Assembly: GCF_003634705.1 (NCBI RefSeq) | Contig: NZ_RBWU01000005.1 | Location: forward strand, 62,001 to 126,000 | DNA length: 64,000 bases | Reading direction: 5' to 3' | Source of the DNA: Actinomadura pelletieri DSM 43383 | GTDB taxonomy: Bacteria > Actinomycetota > Actinomycetes > Streptosporangiales > Streptosporangiaceae | In this document: positions 38,975 to 47,152 of the stretch, in pieces | Layout: each line of letters opens with the position of its first letter | Numbering within the stretch: the stretch's first letter is position 1 | The notes under the pieces: generated by a model | The model's input: only the letters and a program-made list of their open reading frames with translations | Told to the model about the DNA's origin: nothing | Databases searched by the model: none | Program-made: the position numbers and the translations under genes

Positions 38975-40147
38975 ATGTTCGCAGCAGGGGATCCGCTGGC
39001 CAGGCTTCGTGACGCGGCGGCGCGGCGCGCCGAGGCCGGGCTGCGCCGGACGCTGCGTCCCCGGCACGGCGGCCCCGGCGGGCTCGTGGACCTGGCGTCC
39101 AACGACTATCTCGGGCTCGCCGCCGACCCCCGCGTCGTCGAGGGCGCCGTCGCCGCGGCCCGCGCGTGGGGCACCGGCTCGACCGGTTCCCGCCTCGTCA
39201 CCGGGACGACGGAACTGCACGCCGAACTGGACCGGCGGCTCGCGGCGTTCACCGGCAGCGCAGCCGGGCTCGTGTTCTCCTCCGGCTTCCTCGCCAACCT
39301 CGGCGCCGTCACCGCCCTCGCCGGGCCGGGCACGCTCGTGGTGTCCGACCGGGTCAACCACGCCTCGATCGTGGACGCCTGCCGGCTGTCGCGAGCACGG
39401 GTCGTGATCGCCCCGCACCGCGACGTCGCCGCCGTCGACAAGGCCCTCGCGGACCGGGACGAGGAGCACGCGGTCGTCGTCACCGACGCCGTGTTCTCCG
39501 TGGACGGCGATCTCGCGCCGCTGCGGGCCCTGCACACCGTCGTCCGCACGCACGGCGCGCTGCTGGTCGTCGACGAGGCGCACGCGCTCGGCGTCGTCGG
39601 CGACCACGGCCGCGGCGCCGCGCACGCCGCGGGCCTCGCGGGCGAACCCGACGTGATCCTCACCGTCACGCTGTCGAAGTCGCTGGCGGCGCAGGGCGGC
39701 GCCGTCCTCGGCGCCGCCGAGGTGATCGACACGCTGGTCGACACCGGCCGGTCGTTCATCTTCGACACCGGCCTCAACCCGCCCGCCGCCGGGGCCGCGC
39801 TCGCCGCGCTCGACATCCTCGAGACCGATCCCGGCCTTCCCGTCCGCGCCCGCGGCCGGGCCCGCCGGATCGCGGACCTCGCGGCCGGTTCCGGCCTGGA
39901 GACCGCCGACCCGGCCGCGGCCGTCGTCCCGGTGTTCCTCGGCGAACCGCACACCGCCGTCCACGCCGCCGAGATCTGCGCCGAACACGGGCTTCACGTC
40001 GGCTGCTTCCGGCCACCGTCCGTCCCCGTGGGCCGCGCGTGCCTGCGTCTCACCGCACGCGCCACACTGGACGAGGCGGACCTCGTCCACCTCCGGGAGG
40101 CCCTGGCCAAGATCGCTTGTTCTACCGGCCGTAGTCTTCACACGTAA
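38975..40147 (+). CDS. bioF: 8-amino-7-oxononanoate synthase
   Basis: A 390-residue PLP enzyme joining pimeloyl-(ACP or CoA) with alanine in biotin synthesis. Landmarks: S-N-D-Y-L-G-L (42-48), G-T-G-S-T-G-S-R-L-V-x-G (66-77), the PLP-aspartate D200 in V-V-D-E-A-H-A-L-G, and the PLP lysine K235 in T-L-S-K-S-L. Other aminolevulinate-type oxoamine synthases look alike, but two other biotin genes and bsaP lie within 7 kb. The ATG at 38975 follows GGGAGA. It runs alone on the plus strand, while bioD-bioB run on the minus strand 2 kb on. Confidence 0.9.
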   Translation: MFAAGDPLARLRDAAARRAEAGLRRTLRPRHGGPGGLVDLASNDYLGLAADPRVVEGAVAAARAWGTGSTGSRLVTGTTELHAELDRRLAAFTGSAAGLVFSSGFLANLGAVTALAGPGTLVVSDRVNHASIVDACRLSRARVVIAPHRDVAAVDKALADRDEEHAVVVTDAVFSVDGDLAPLRALHTVVRTHGALLVVDEAHALGVVGDHGRGAAHAAGLAGEPDVILTVTLSKSLAAQGGAVLGAAEVIDTLVDTGRSFIFDTGLNPPAAGAALAALDILETDPGLPVRARGRARRIADLAAGSGLETADPAAAVVPVFLGEPHTAVHAAEICAEHGLHVGCFRPPSVPVGRACLRLTARATLDEADLVHLREALAKIACSTGRSLHT

Positions 40148-40184
40148 CATCGGGGAAAACCGGTGATGAACGTGAGGAGATGCC

Positions 40185-40988
40185 GTGACGGAGGTCAGGG
40201 GCGGGCCCCGGCACGGGGGCGGATTCGAGCACGGGTACGACCGGGTGTCGCTGGGTGACGTCGGCAAACGCCACCCGAACCAGGCGCCCCGCATTCCCAA
40301 GTACTACAAACTCAAAGAGCTTCTGGTCGAGCTGATCCAGTCGCTTCCCCCGGGCAGTCCGCTGCCTCCCGAACGGGCCCTCGCCGAGAAGTACGAGACG
40401 TCCCGCACGACCGTCCGCCAGGCCCTCACCGAACTCGTCGTCGAGGGGCGCCTGCAACGCATCCAGGGCAAGGGCACCTTCGTCGCCAAACCGAAGGTGT
40501 CGCAGGAACTCCAGCTCGTCAGCTACACCGAGGACATGCGGCACCACGGGCTCCGCCCCGAGACCCGCATCCTGGACGCCGGTTACGTCAGCGCCGACGA
40601 ACGCCTCGCCACCCTCCTCGCCATCCGTCCCGGCGGCCGTGTCCTGCGCGTCCACCGGCTCCGTCTCGCCGACGGCGAGGCCATGTCGATCGACACCTCG
40701 CACCTGCCGGCCCGCCGCTTCCCCGGCCTGCGCCGCGAACTCCCCCGGCACCGCTCCCTGTACGAGACGCTCGCCACCGCCTACGACGTCCACCTCACCG
40801 AGGCCGAGGAGACGATCGAGACCGTCCTCGCCACCCCCCACGACGCGCAACTTCTCGGCGTGGACGTCGGCCTCCCCATGCTGCTGCTCTCCCGGCACGC
40901 CTTCGACACCACGGGCCAGCCCGTCGAGTGGGCCCAGTCCCTCTACCGGGGCGACCGTTACAAGTTCGTCACCCGCCTCCGGCGCTGA
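40185..40988 (+). CDS. dasR: GntR/HutC-family regulator, DasR-like
   Basis: A 267-residue repressor with an N-terminal winged helix (about 35-105: P-K-Y-Y-K-L-K, L-P-P-E-R-A-L-A, S-R-T-T-V-R-Q-A-L-T-E-L) and a UTRA effector domain. The segments E-G-R-L-Q-R-I-Q-G-K-G-T-F-V-A-K-P-K-V-S-Q and Y-R-G-D-R-Y-K-F-V agree with Streptomyces DasR, the GlcN-6-P-responsive regulator of chitin and antibiotic genes. The symbol is moderately supported, since several GntR/UTRA paralogues exist in actinomycetes. No dre-like site occurs just upstream, and it lies among biotin genes rather than the dasABC genes. Confidence 0.8.
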   Translation: MTEVRGGPRHGGGFEHGYDRVSLGDVGKRHPNQAPRIPKYYKLKELLVELIQSLPPGSPLPPERALAEKYETSRTTVRQALTELVVEGRLQRIQGKGTFVAKPKVSQELQLVSYTEDMRHHGLRPETRILDAGYVSADERLATLLAIRPGGRVLRVHRLRLADGEAMSIDTSHLPARRFPGLRRELPRHRSLYETLATAYDVHLTEAEETIETVLATPHDAQLLGVDVGLPMLLLSRHAFDTTGQPVEWAQSLYRGDRYKFVTRLRR

Positions 40989-41083
40989 CCCCGGCCAGCC
41001 ACCGCGTCCAGATTTCGACCACAAGTTCGAAGGATCTGGCTACGCTGAGTACAAACCTTCTCTACGATGACCGGGAGCAGATC

Positions 41084-41773
41084 GTGAGGGAAAGGTCGCA
41101 GAACGTGGCGGAGACCCTGGTTTTCAACCTTGACGACCTGTCCGACAACACCTTGTGGGACATGTGGGTGCGCGGCGAAGTGGAGGACCTTCTCGATCTT
41201 CCGTACGAAGGTATACGGGTCGAGATCATCGGGGGTCAGATCGTCGTGTCACCGGCACCGACCGTGGCGCATGCAGTGATTCTCACCGACATCAGCACGG
41301 CGTTTACGACCGCCCCGTCGAGGGACCGCGACGTCCCATGGGTGCCCACGCAGGTCGTCAACCTGTGGCGAGAGACGGCGGGCAAGTCCGCGATCCCCGA
41401 TCTCGTCGTTCTGGCGGCGGACGTGCTGGAAGCGGCCGCCAACGCCGACGCTTTCGGGCTGTCGCCCGACGAGGTCGAGATGGTCGTCGAAGTCACCTCG
41501 CCCAGCAACTCCGAACAGGACCGCCCACCGACAGGCGGGCGCCGACTGGCGGAACCCAACAAATGGTCCCGCTACGCCCAAGTCGAGATCCCCTACTACC
41601 TTCTCGTCGATCGATCACCGAAGGAGGCCAAGACGACCCTCTACTGCATCCCAGACAGATCCACGGGCGCTTACCTACATCGGGAGTCGTGGGAGTTCGG
41701 CGAGACGATCCAGTTGCCGGAGCCGTTCAACGTCGAGATCGAGACCAGGCATTGGCAGCCGTGGAAGAAGTAG
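41084..41773 (+). CDS. Uma2 family (PD-(D/E)XK-fold) protein
   Basis: The second Uma2/DUF820 member, 229 residues and clearly different from the one at 9463. The fold signals are Y-E-G-I-R-V-E-I-I-G-G-Q-I-V-V-S-P-A-P, then S-A-I-P-D-L-V-V-L, E-M-V-V-E-V-T-S-P-S-N, and P-Y-Y-L-L-V-D, giving the D, E and neighbouring K of the nuclease-like site. Role unknown. Starts at GTG 41084 (GGGAG six bases before) or GTG 41105 (GGGAAAGG). The small gene downstream starts 29 bases after its stop and may be cotranscribed. Confidence 0.75.
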   Translation: MRERSQNVAETLVFNLDDLSDNTLWDMWVRGEVEDLLDLPYEGIRVEIIGGQIVVSPAPTVAHAVILTDISTAFTTAPSRDRDVPWVPTQVVNLWRETAGKSAIPDLVVLAADVLEAAANADAFGLSPDEVEMVVEVTSPSNSEQDRPPTGGRRLAEPNKWSRYAQVEIPYYLLVDRSPKEAKTTLYCIPDRSTGAYLHRESWEFGETIQLPEPFNVEIETRHWQPWKK

Positions 41774-41802
41774 AGCAGGAAGCAGCGGCCAGGATTCCCC
41801 CC

Positions 41803-42060
41803 ATGGCCACGACGGTCGACCAACGGACCAAGATTGTCGTTCATGGCGTGGTCTACCCCAAGGACCCCCGCGACATGACCGCCGAAGAGGTCCGGGAACA
41901 CCTCTTCCTGCCGGAGGAAGCCGGCATCGAGGTCCTCGATCATCAGGACGAGGGGACCCTTACCGAGGTCGGCATCTCCTGGGCCGAAGGCGTCGACGAC
42001 AAGACCGTGCTCTACCACCTTCGTCGCATCATCCGGGAGCGGATGATCCATATCGTGTGA
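41803..42060 (+). CDS. small hypothetical protein downstream of Uma2 gene
   Basis: An 85-residue soluble, acidic protein with Y-P-K-D-P-R-D-M-T-A-E-E-V-R-E-H and a C-terminal R-R-I-I-R-E-R-M-I-H-I-V helix. I do not recognise the family. AGGA lies eight bases before the ATG; a GTG at 41761 would add 14 residues. Its position right after a Uma2 gene suggests a partner or antidote, but no evidence beyond position supports that. Confidence 0.5.
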   Translation: MATTVDQRTKIVVHGVVYPKDPRDMTAEEVREHLFLPEEAGIEVLDHQDEGTLTEVGISWAEGVDDKTVLYHLRRIIRERMIHIV

Positions 42061-42096
42061 ACGCGCGGCTGACGGGCCACGTGCTCACCATGAGGG

Positions 42097-43092
42097 TCAC
42101 AAGGTCTGGCTGAGGGCCTTGATGGGCATTTTCAGGGTGTTGAGGAGTTCCAGGTCCTTGGCGGCGGGGCGACCGAGGGTGGTGAGGTAGTTGCCGACGA
42201 TGAGGGCGTTGATGCCGCCGAGCATCCCGTCGCGGGTGCCGAGGTCGCCGAGGGTGAGTTCACGACCGCCCGCGTAGCGGAGGATGGTGCGGGGCAGGGC
42301 GAGGCGGAACGCGGCGATCGTCTTCAGCGCCTCGGTGCCCTCGACCAGCGGGAAGTCGGCGAACGGGGTGCCGGGACGCGGGGCGAGGAAGTTCAGCGGA
42401 ACCTCGTCGGGGTCCAGTTCGGCGAGCTGACCGGCGAACTCGGCGCGCTGCTCGACCGATTCGCCCATGCCGACGATGCCGCCGCAGCACACCTCCATTC
42501 CGGCGTCCTTCACCATGCGGAGCGTGTCCCGGCGTTCCTCCCACGTGTGGGTGGTGACGACGTTCGGGAAATGGGAGCGGGCCGTCTCCAGGTTGTGGTT
42601 GTAGCGGTGGACGCCCATCGCGGCCAGCTCGTCCACCTGCTTCTGGGTGAGCATTCCGAGCGAACACGCGATGTTGATCTCCACGGCCTCGTTGATGGCG
42701 GTGATGCCGTCGCGGACCTGGGCCATCAGCCGTTCGTCGGGGCCGCGGACGGCCGCGACGATGCAGAACTCGGACGCGCCGGTCCGCGCGGTCTCCTTCG
42801 CCGCCTCGACCAGGTCCGGGATGTTCAGCCACACCGACCGGACCGGTGACTCGAACCTGCCGGACTGCGAGCAGAAGTGGCAGTCCTCGGGGCAGCCGCC
42901 GGTCTTCAGCGACACGATGCCCTCGACCTCGACCTCCGGTCCGCACCACCGCATCCGCACCTCGTGGGCGACGGCGAGCAGGGCCTCCAGCCGGTCGTCG
43001 GGGAGGGTGAGGCATTCCAGGGCCTGCTCGGCGGAGAGGCCCGTGCCCTCGTCCAGAACCTGGCGGCGGGCGACGTCGAGGATGTCGGTCAC
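42097..43092 (-). CDS. bioB: biotin synthase
   Basis: A 331-residue radical-SAM enzyme inserting sulfur into dethiobiotin. The radical cluster motif is C67-P-E-D-C71-H-F-C74; the auxiliary cluster ligands C-G-G (near residue 200, V-C-C-G-G-I-V-G-M-G-E) and N/H residues of the R-Y-N-H-N-L-E-T region are present, as are P-R-P-G-T-P-F. The GTG at 43092 lies three bases after the bioD stop, so the two are one operon (bioD first). This class of actinobacterial BioB is known to need the small protein BsaP, encoded 2.3 kb away. Confidence 0.95.
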   Translation of the reverse strand: MTDILDVARRQVLDEGTGLSAEQALECLTLPDDRLEALLAVAHEVRMRWCGPEVEVEGIVSLKTGGCPEDCHFCSQSGRFESPVRSVWLNIPDLVEAAKETARTGASEFCIVAAVRGPDERLMAQVRDGITAINEAVEINIACSLGMLTQKQVDELAAMGVHRYNHNLETARSHFPNVVTTHTWEERRDTLRMVKDAGMEVCCGGIVGMGESVEQRAEFAGQLAELDPDEVPLNFLAPRPGTPFADFPLVEGTEALKTIAAFRLALPRTILRYAGGRELTLGDLGTRDGMLGGINALIVGNYLTTLGRPAAKDLELLNTLKMPIKALSQTL

Positions 43093-43095
43093 GTG

Positions 43096-43821
43096 TTACT
43101 CCTTGTCGAGGCCGTGACGGTCGCGGAACTCGGCGGGGTCGAACGCGCCGCCGAACGAGGGGGCCAGGCCGCGGTGCGCGGCCAGGAGGAACTCCGCCGG
43201 GTCGAGCGCGCCCGCCCCCACGTGCAGGACGCCCGACAGCGGCCGGGCCGCGATGGTCTCCAGGTCGCGGATGTTGCTGCGCATCGCGAGGTCCGGGTCG
43301 TCCGGCCACGCGCCGACGACGACGCCCGCGAGTTCGACGCCGCGGTGCGCCATCGCCTCCAGTGTCAGCGCCGTGTGGTTGAGGGTGCCGAGGTCGGGGC
43401 GGGTGACGACGACGGCGGCGGCGCCGACCTCGCGCGCCAGGTCGGCGATCGTGGCGCCCTCCTCGTCATAGCGGACGAGGAGACCGCCCGCGCCCTCGAC
43501 CAGCACCAGCCGACGGTCGGCGGACAGGTCCCGGACGTGGTTCGCCGCGTCCGCCAGCCGGACGGGCGCGGCACCGGCGCGCCGGGCCGCCGCGGCGGGC
43601 GACAGCGGGTCGGGGAAACGGGCGAGTTCGTGCACGTCGTCGACGGCGGCGAGGCGTCGCACCTCGTCCACGTCACCGGGCTCCCCGTCGCCGACACCGG
43701 TCTGGCCGGGTTTGACGACCGCGACGGACGCGCCCCGCGCGGCGGCGACCGCCGCCAGTGCCGCGGTGACGACGGTCTTGCCGACACCCGTACACGTCCC
43801 GGTCACCACGAGCACACTCAC
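43096..43821 (-). CDS. bioD: dethiobiotin synthetase
   Basis: A 241-residue P-loop ATPase that closes the ureido ring with CO2. The P-loop is G-T-C-T-G-V-G-K-T (8-16), and V-V-K-P-G-Q-T-G (usual K-P-x-x-T-G) is the substrate lysine region; V-E-G-A-G-G-L-L-V is the second nucleotide loop. GTG at 43821 or 43815; neither has a good ribosome site. A stronger alternative would be that the message is leaderless from the 103-base divergent gap. It is divergent from the lipoprotein gene and leads bioB. No bioA is seen in the window. Confidence 0.93.
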   Translation of the reverse strand: MSVLVVTGTCTGVGKTVVTAALAAVAAARGASVAVVKPGQTGVGDGEPGDVDEVRRLAAVDDVHELARFPDPLSPAAAARRAGAAPVRLADAANHVRDLSADRRLVLVEGAGGLLVRYDEEGATIADLAREVGAAAVVVTRPDLGTLNHTALTLEAMAHRGVELAGVVVGAWPDDPDLAMRSNIRDLETIAARPLSGVLHVGAGALDPAEFLLAAHRGLAPSFGGAFDPAEFRDRHGLDKE

Positions 43822-43924
43822 AAGGCGGCACACTAGCGCGGGCCCGGCACGGCCACGACGCCCGCATCCCCTCCCCCGGCGGAACCACGCGGAACCGGGC
43901 GGCGCGGTCAGGCGTCCAAGGGTC

Positions 43925-44743
43925 ATGGCCGGTTCACACACACGCTCCCACCGGGTGCCGGCGTTCGCCGCCGTGGCCGTCGCGACCTGCGCGGCGCTGA
44001 CCTCCTGCGGCGACGGCTCCGAGACGGCCGGGCCGTCACCGTCGTCCACCGCACCCGCCACGTCCGCCACGGCGCCCCCGACCGGGTCCCCCGCCGAGGA
44101 CTCCCCCGCCGAAGAGAGACTCGTCCTGCGCTGGCGCGAGACCGGCGGCATCGCCGGGCTCGGCGGCCCCGGCAGCATCCCGGAGTTCTCCCTGTACTCC
44201 ACCGGACGCGCGGTCGTGTCGTCCGGCCCGCCGCAGTACGCGCTGACGGAGTACCGGCTCAAGCCGGAGGCGCTCCAGCGGCTCCTCGACGAGGCCCGCG
44301 ACGCCGGTCTGAGCCGCTCCCACACCGTGGGCTCCGACCAGATCATGGACGCGATCATCGCCGAGATCACGATGGGCGACGCCACGACCCGCGTCATCCA
44401 GCCAGGGTCCGAGTCCGCGACCGCCCCGGAGGCGAGGTTCCTCAAGCGCCTCGACCCACGTGTCTGGCCCGCGTCCGACCAGGCCGCACCGCCCAAGCCG
44501 TACCGGCCGGAGAAGACGGCCGTCCTCGCGGGCGAGACCAGCGGCGGCGCCAAGGTCAAGAACTGGCCCCTCGCCCCGCTCGGCAGGGGCGAGGAGGCGG
44601 CGGGCGCCCGCTGCACGGTCGTCCCGGCGTCGAAGCTCCCCGCCACCGCGCCCGACACCGTCTGGCGCAGCGAGGGCAAGACGTACTCCGTGCGGCTCCG
44701 CCCGCTCCTGCCCGCCGAGTCCACCTGTCAGGACGTCATCTAG
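43925..44743 (+). CDS. secreted lipoprotein, hypothetical
   Basis: A 272-residue protein with a signal peptide and lipobox A-L-T-S-C (lipid cysteine near residue 28), then a serine/threonine/proline-rich linker (about 32-65) and a compact mixed domain with no family I can name. G-G-I-A-G-L-G-G-P-G and L-R-W-R-E-T-G-G are repeatable landmarks. Two cysteines (G-A-R-C-T-V and S-T-C-Q-D) near the end probably form a disulfide. Anchored to the outer face of the membrane. Not obviously tied to the biotin genes. Confidence 0.75.
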   Translation: MAGSHTRSHRVPAFAAVAVATCAALTSCGDGSETAGPSPSSTAPATSATAPPTGSPAEDSPAEERLVLRWRETGGIAGLGGPGSIPEFSLYSTGRAVVSSGPPQYALTEYRLKPEALQRLLDEARDAGLSRSHTVGSDQIMDAIIAEITMGDATTRVIQPGSESATAPEARFLKRLDPRVWPASDQAAPPKPYRPEKTAVLAGETSGGAKVKNWPLAPLGRGEEAAGARCTVVPASKLPATAPDTVWRSEGKTYSVRLRPLLPAESTCQDVI

Positions 44744-44800
44744 ATCTCGCTCCCGCCGGGTGGATTCACGCGAGACGGTTGTTCATGCATACACTTTCCT

Positions 44801-45334
44801 GTGCACATGGGAAGTGATGACATAGGAGAAATGTCGTATTCGGACGGTGCGGTGGTCGTCCGGGCGGCGCGGGTGGACGAGTACGACCTCATCGGCGATC
44901 TGACCGTGGAGGTCTATGTCGGCGGCGGGCTGATGTCGCCCGCGTCGCCCTACATAAGCAAGCTCCGGGACACCGCGAGCCGCGCCGCCGAGTCTGAGCT
45001 GCTCGTCGCCGAGATCGGCGGCAAGATCGGCGGGGCCGTGACCTACTGCCCGCCGGGCAGCCCCTACGCGGCGCTGGCCGGGCCGGACGAGGCGGAGTTC
45101 CGGATGCTCGCCGTCCTGGACGAGGCGCGCGGCCACGGCCTCGGACGTGCCCTGGTGTGGGCGTGCGCGGATCGGGCACGCGCGGCCGGACTCACCGCGC
45201 TGCGCCTGTCGACCCAGCGGAACATGACGCAGGCGCATCGAATGTACGAAGGCATGGGATTCGTCCGCACCCCCGACCGCGACTGGGAAGTAGAGCCAGG
45301 GGTCAACCTCTTGACCTACGCGCTAAAGCTCTAG
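44801..45334 (+). CDS. GNAT N-acetyltransferase
   Basis: A 177-residue acetyltransferase. The acetyl-CoA loop is A-R-G-H-G-L-G-R-A-L-V and the terminal block reads L-S-T-Q-R-N-M-T-Q-A-H-R-M-Y-E-G-M-G-F; substrate unknown. The start is uncertain: the GTG at 44801 and ATG at 44807 lie about where transcription would begin from a -10 TACACT (44790-44795), so the message may be leaderless; the ATG at 44831 has AGGAG only two bases ahead. Residue 1 therefore may be 10 residues later. Confidence 0.75.
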   Translation: MHMGSDDIGEMSYSDGAVVVRAARVDEYDLIGDLTVEVYVGGGLMSPASPYISKLRDTASRAAESELLVAEIGGKIGGAVTYCPPGSPYAALAGPDEAEFRMLAVLDEARGHGLGRALVWACADRARAAGLTALRLSTQRNMTQAHRMYEGMGFVRTPDRDWEVEPGVNLLTYALKL

Positions 45335-45370
45335 GGGCCTGTCAGGAACGTCGGGCCACCGCGCGAGCGC

Positions 45371-45491
45371 GTTACCTGGTCGAGGAGGCGACGCCGAAGG
45401 CGAGCCTCCTTGACCAGATCGCGAAGCGATGCAGCGCTCGCACAATCACGAGCAGGGTTGCGAGCCGCCAGGCGAGCAGCCCTGATCGAGA
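45371..45491 (-). repeat. structured intergenic repeat, copy R4
   Basis: Two hairpins: arms CTGGTCGAGGAGGC (45376-45389) and GCCTCCTTGACCAG (45404-45417), 14 paired with one G-U; and CAGGGTTGC (45453-45461) with GCAGCCCTG (45476-45484), nine paired with one G-U. Between and around them are the shared CATCGCTTCG, CTCGCCTTCGGC and CTCGCCTGGCGGCTCGC (reverse strand) cores. The right part is translated as the BsaP C-terminus. Confidence 0.7.
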
Positions 45492-45676
45492 TTGAATGAA
45501 CAGGTGCAGTGGGCTGTCCAGGTCAGTGGGCTGACTTGGACGATCATGCGGCGGCGGCATTGGGGGCAGTAGCGGGGCGGTTCCAATTCGCGGGCGGCGC
45601 GGCAGGCGGTGTGGTCCGTGCTCGCGGTGGGTTCTCCGCAGCGGTCGCAGAAGGGGTGGTTCTGCGGGTCGGTCAT
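45446..45676 (-). CDS. bsaP: biotin synthase auxiliary protein
   Basis: A 76-residue cysteine-rich protein. C10-D-R-C13-G, C25-R-A-A-R-E-L-E-P-P-R-Y-C37-P-Q-C40-R-R-R-M and W-T-A-H-C57 match the iron-sulfur BsaP family that supports actinobacterial biotin synthase by acting on its auxiliary cluster. From residue 63 (L-D-Q-G-C...) the sequence is encoded by repeat R4, adding 14 residues with two extra cysteines. The ATG shares four bases (ATGA) with the biotin carboxylase stop, so it is translationally coupled to a biotin enzyme rather than to bioB. Confidence 0.8.
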   Translation of the reverse strand: MTDPQNHPFCDRCGEPTASTDHTACRAARELEPPRYCPQCRRRMIVQVSPLTWTAHCTCSFNLDQGCSPGGSQPCS

Positions 45677-47007
45677 CGGTGGCCGTTCATGCGTTCCGCG
45701 ATGGCGGTGTCGTAGGTTCCGGCCGCGAATTCGGGGTGGTCGAGGAGTGCGCTCAGGAAGGGCAGGTTCGTGCGTGGGCCCTCGATGCGGAACGCGTCGA
45801 GGGCGGCGCGGGCTCGGCGCAGGGCGTGGGCGCGGTCGTCGCCGTGGACGGACAGCTTCGCGAGCAGCGAGTCGTAGTGCGGGGTGACGGTGTTGCCCTC
45901 GGCGTATCCGGCGTCGATGCGGATGCCGTCGCCGACGGGCTCCTCCCACACCTTGATCTCCTCCGTGGAGGGGGCGGGCGGGTGTTCGGCGTGGACGCGG
46001 AACTCGATGGCGTGGCCCCGCGGGGCCGCGTTCGGGAAGGAGACGGGTTCGCCTGCGGCGACGCGGAACTGCTGTTCGACGAGGTCGATTCCGGTGACGA
46101 GTTCGGTGATCGGGTGCTCGGTCGTGAGGCGGGTGTTCATCTCCAGGAAGTAGTACTCCTGCGCGGCGGGGTCGACGAGGAACTCCACGGTGCCGGCGCC
46201 CCGGTGCCCGACCGTCTCGGCGGCGTGGACGGCGGCGGCGAGCATCCGTTCGCGCAGCGGCGCGGCGACACCGGGCGACGGGGTCTCCCCCGCCATCTTC
46301 TGGCTGCCGAGCTGGACGGAGCAGTCGCGGTCGCCGAGCGCGACGACGGCGCCGTCGGCGAGGCCGAGGATCTGCACCTCGACGTGCCGGGCGCCCGCCA
46401 CATACCGTTCGAGCAGGATGTCGCCCTGCCCGAAGACGCGTTCGGCGTCGGCGCGGGCCCTGGCGTACGCGGCGCGCAGCGTCGTCTCGTCATGGGCGGC
46501 GGCGAGACCGACGCCGCCCGCGCCGGCGGCGGGCTTCACCATCACCGGGTAGCCGATGCGCTCGGCCTCCTCGACGGCGGTCCCGACGTCGGGGACGGGC
46601 TCCCACACGCCGGGGGCGACGGGAAGGCCCGCCTCCTTCATCAGGTTCCGGGCGTTGATCTTGTCGCTCATCCGGGCGACGGTGAGCGGCGGCGGACCGA
46701 TCCAGACGAGGCCGCGGTCGACGACGGCGCGGGCGAACTCGGCGTGCTCGGCGAGATATCCGCAGCCGGGGTGGACGGCCTGCGCGTTCGTGCGGTGCGC
46801 GGCCTCCAGGATCGCGGGCACGTTCAGATAGCTGCGGGCGGGGTCGGCGGGGCCGATGAGGATGGCCTCGTCCGCCTCGGCCACGTACGGCAGGTCGGCG
46901 TCGGCGTCCGCGTACACGGCGATGGCCTTGACGCCCATCGCGCGGGCGGTGTGGACGATCCGGCCGGCGATCTCGCCGCGGTTCGCCACGAGCACGGACT
47001 CGAACAC
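45673..47007 (-). CDS. biotin carboxylase (acetyl/propionyl-CoA carboxylase family), stand-alone
   Basis: A 444-residue biotin carboxylase with the three usual parts: N-terminal V-A-N-R-G-E-I-A-x-R-I, ATP-grasp with K-P-A-A-G-A-G-G-V-G, L-E-M-N-T-R-L-T-T-E-H-P and the C-terminal domain. The Q-K lysine is kept, but the usual R-R-H-Q-K reads L-G-S-Q-K, so the histidine that helps place ATP is changed to serine and R-R is lost. There is no BCCP domain and no carboxyltransferase gene nearby. The partner is elsewhere; the gene is coupled to bsaP. GTG start. Confidence 0.88.
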   Translation of the reverse strand: MFESVLVANRGEIAGRIVHTARAMGVKAIAVYADADADLPYVAEADEAILIGPADPARSYLNVPAILEAAHRTNAQAVHPGCGYLAEHAEFARAVVDRGLVWIGPPPLTVARMSDKINARNLMKEAGLPVAPGVWEPVPDVGTAVEEAERIGYPVMVKPAAGAGGVGLAAAHDETTLRAAYARARADAERVFGQGDILLERYVAGARHVEVQILGLADGAVVALGDRDCSVQLGSQKMAGETPSPGVAAPLRERMLAAAVHAAETVGHRGAGTVEFLVDPAAQEYYFLEMNTRLTTEHPITELVTGIDLVEQQFRVAAGEPVSFPNAAPRGHAIEFRVHAEHPPAPSTEEIKVWEEPVGDGIRIDAGYAEGNTVTPHYDSLLAKLSVHGDDRAHALRRARAALDAFRIEGPRTNLPFLSALLDHPEFAAGTYDTAIAERMNGHR

Positions 47008-47111
47008 CTGCGGACCCCCTCGCGGTCTTCGGGGCCGGGCGGCCCCGCCCCGGCCGAGACTAGCGGTTTCCGGGGCGCGGTGGTGCCGCGGTTCCGGGTC
47101 GTCCGCCCGGC

Positions 47112-47144
47112 ACGGACGGCGGGGACCGTGTCCCCGCCGTCCGT
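47112..47144 (-). terminator. perfect 15-bp hairpin after the EF-G paralogue
   Basis: Arms ACGGACGGCGGGGAC (47112-47126) and GTCCCCGCCGTCCGT (47130-47144), three-base loop, nine bases downstream of the EF-G stop on the minus strand. No U-tract. It isolates EF-G from the biotin carboxylase gene. Confidence 0.85.
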
Positions 47145-47152
47145 TCTCCCGG

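Noticed and set aside
45335..45500. Insertion sequence or attachment site
   Set aside because: The hairpins and repeats match the dispersed element R1-R4; there is no transposase, terminal inverted repeat pair or target duplication.
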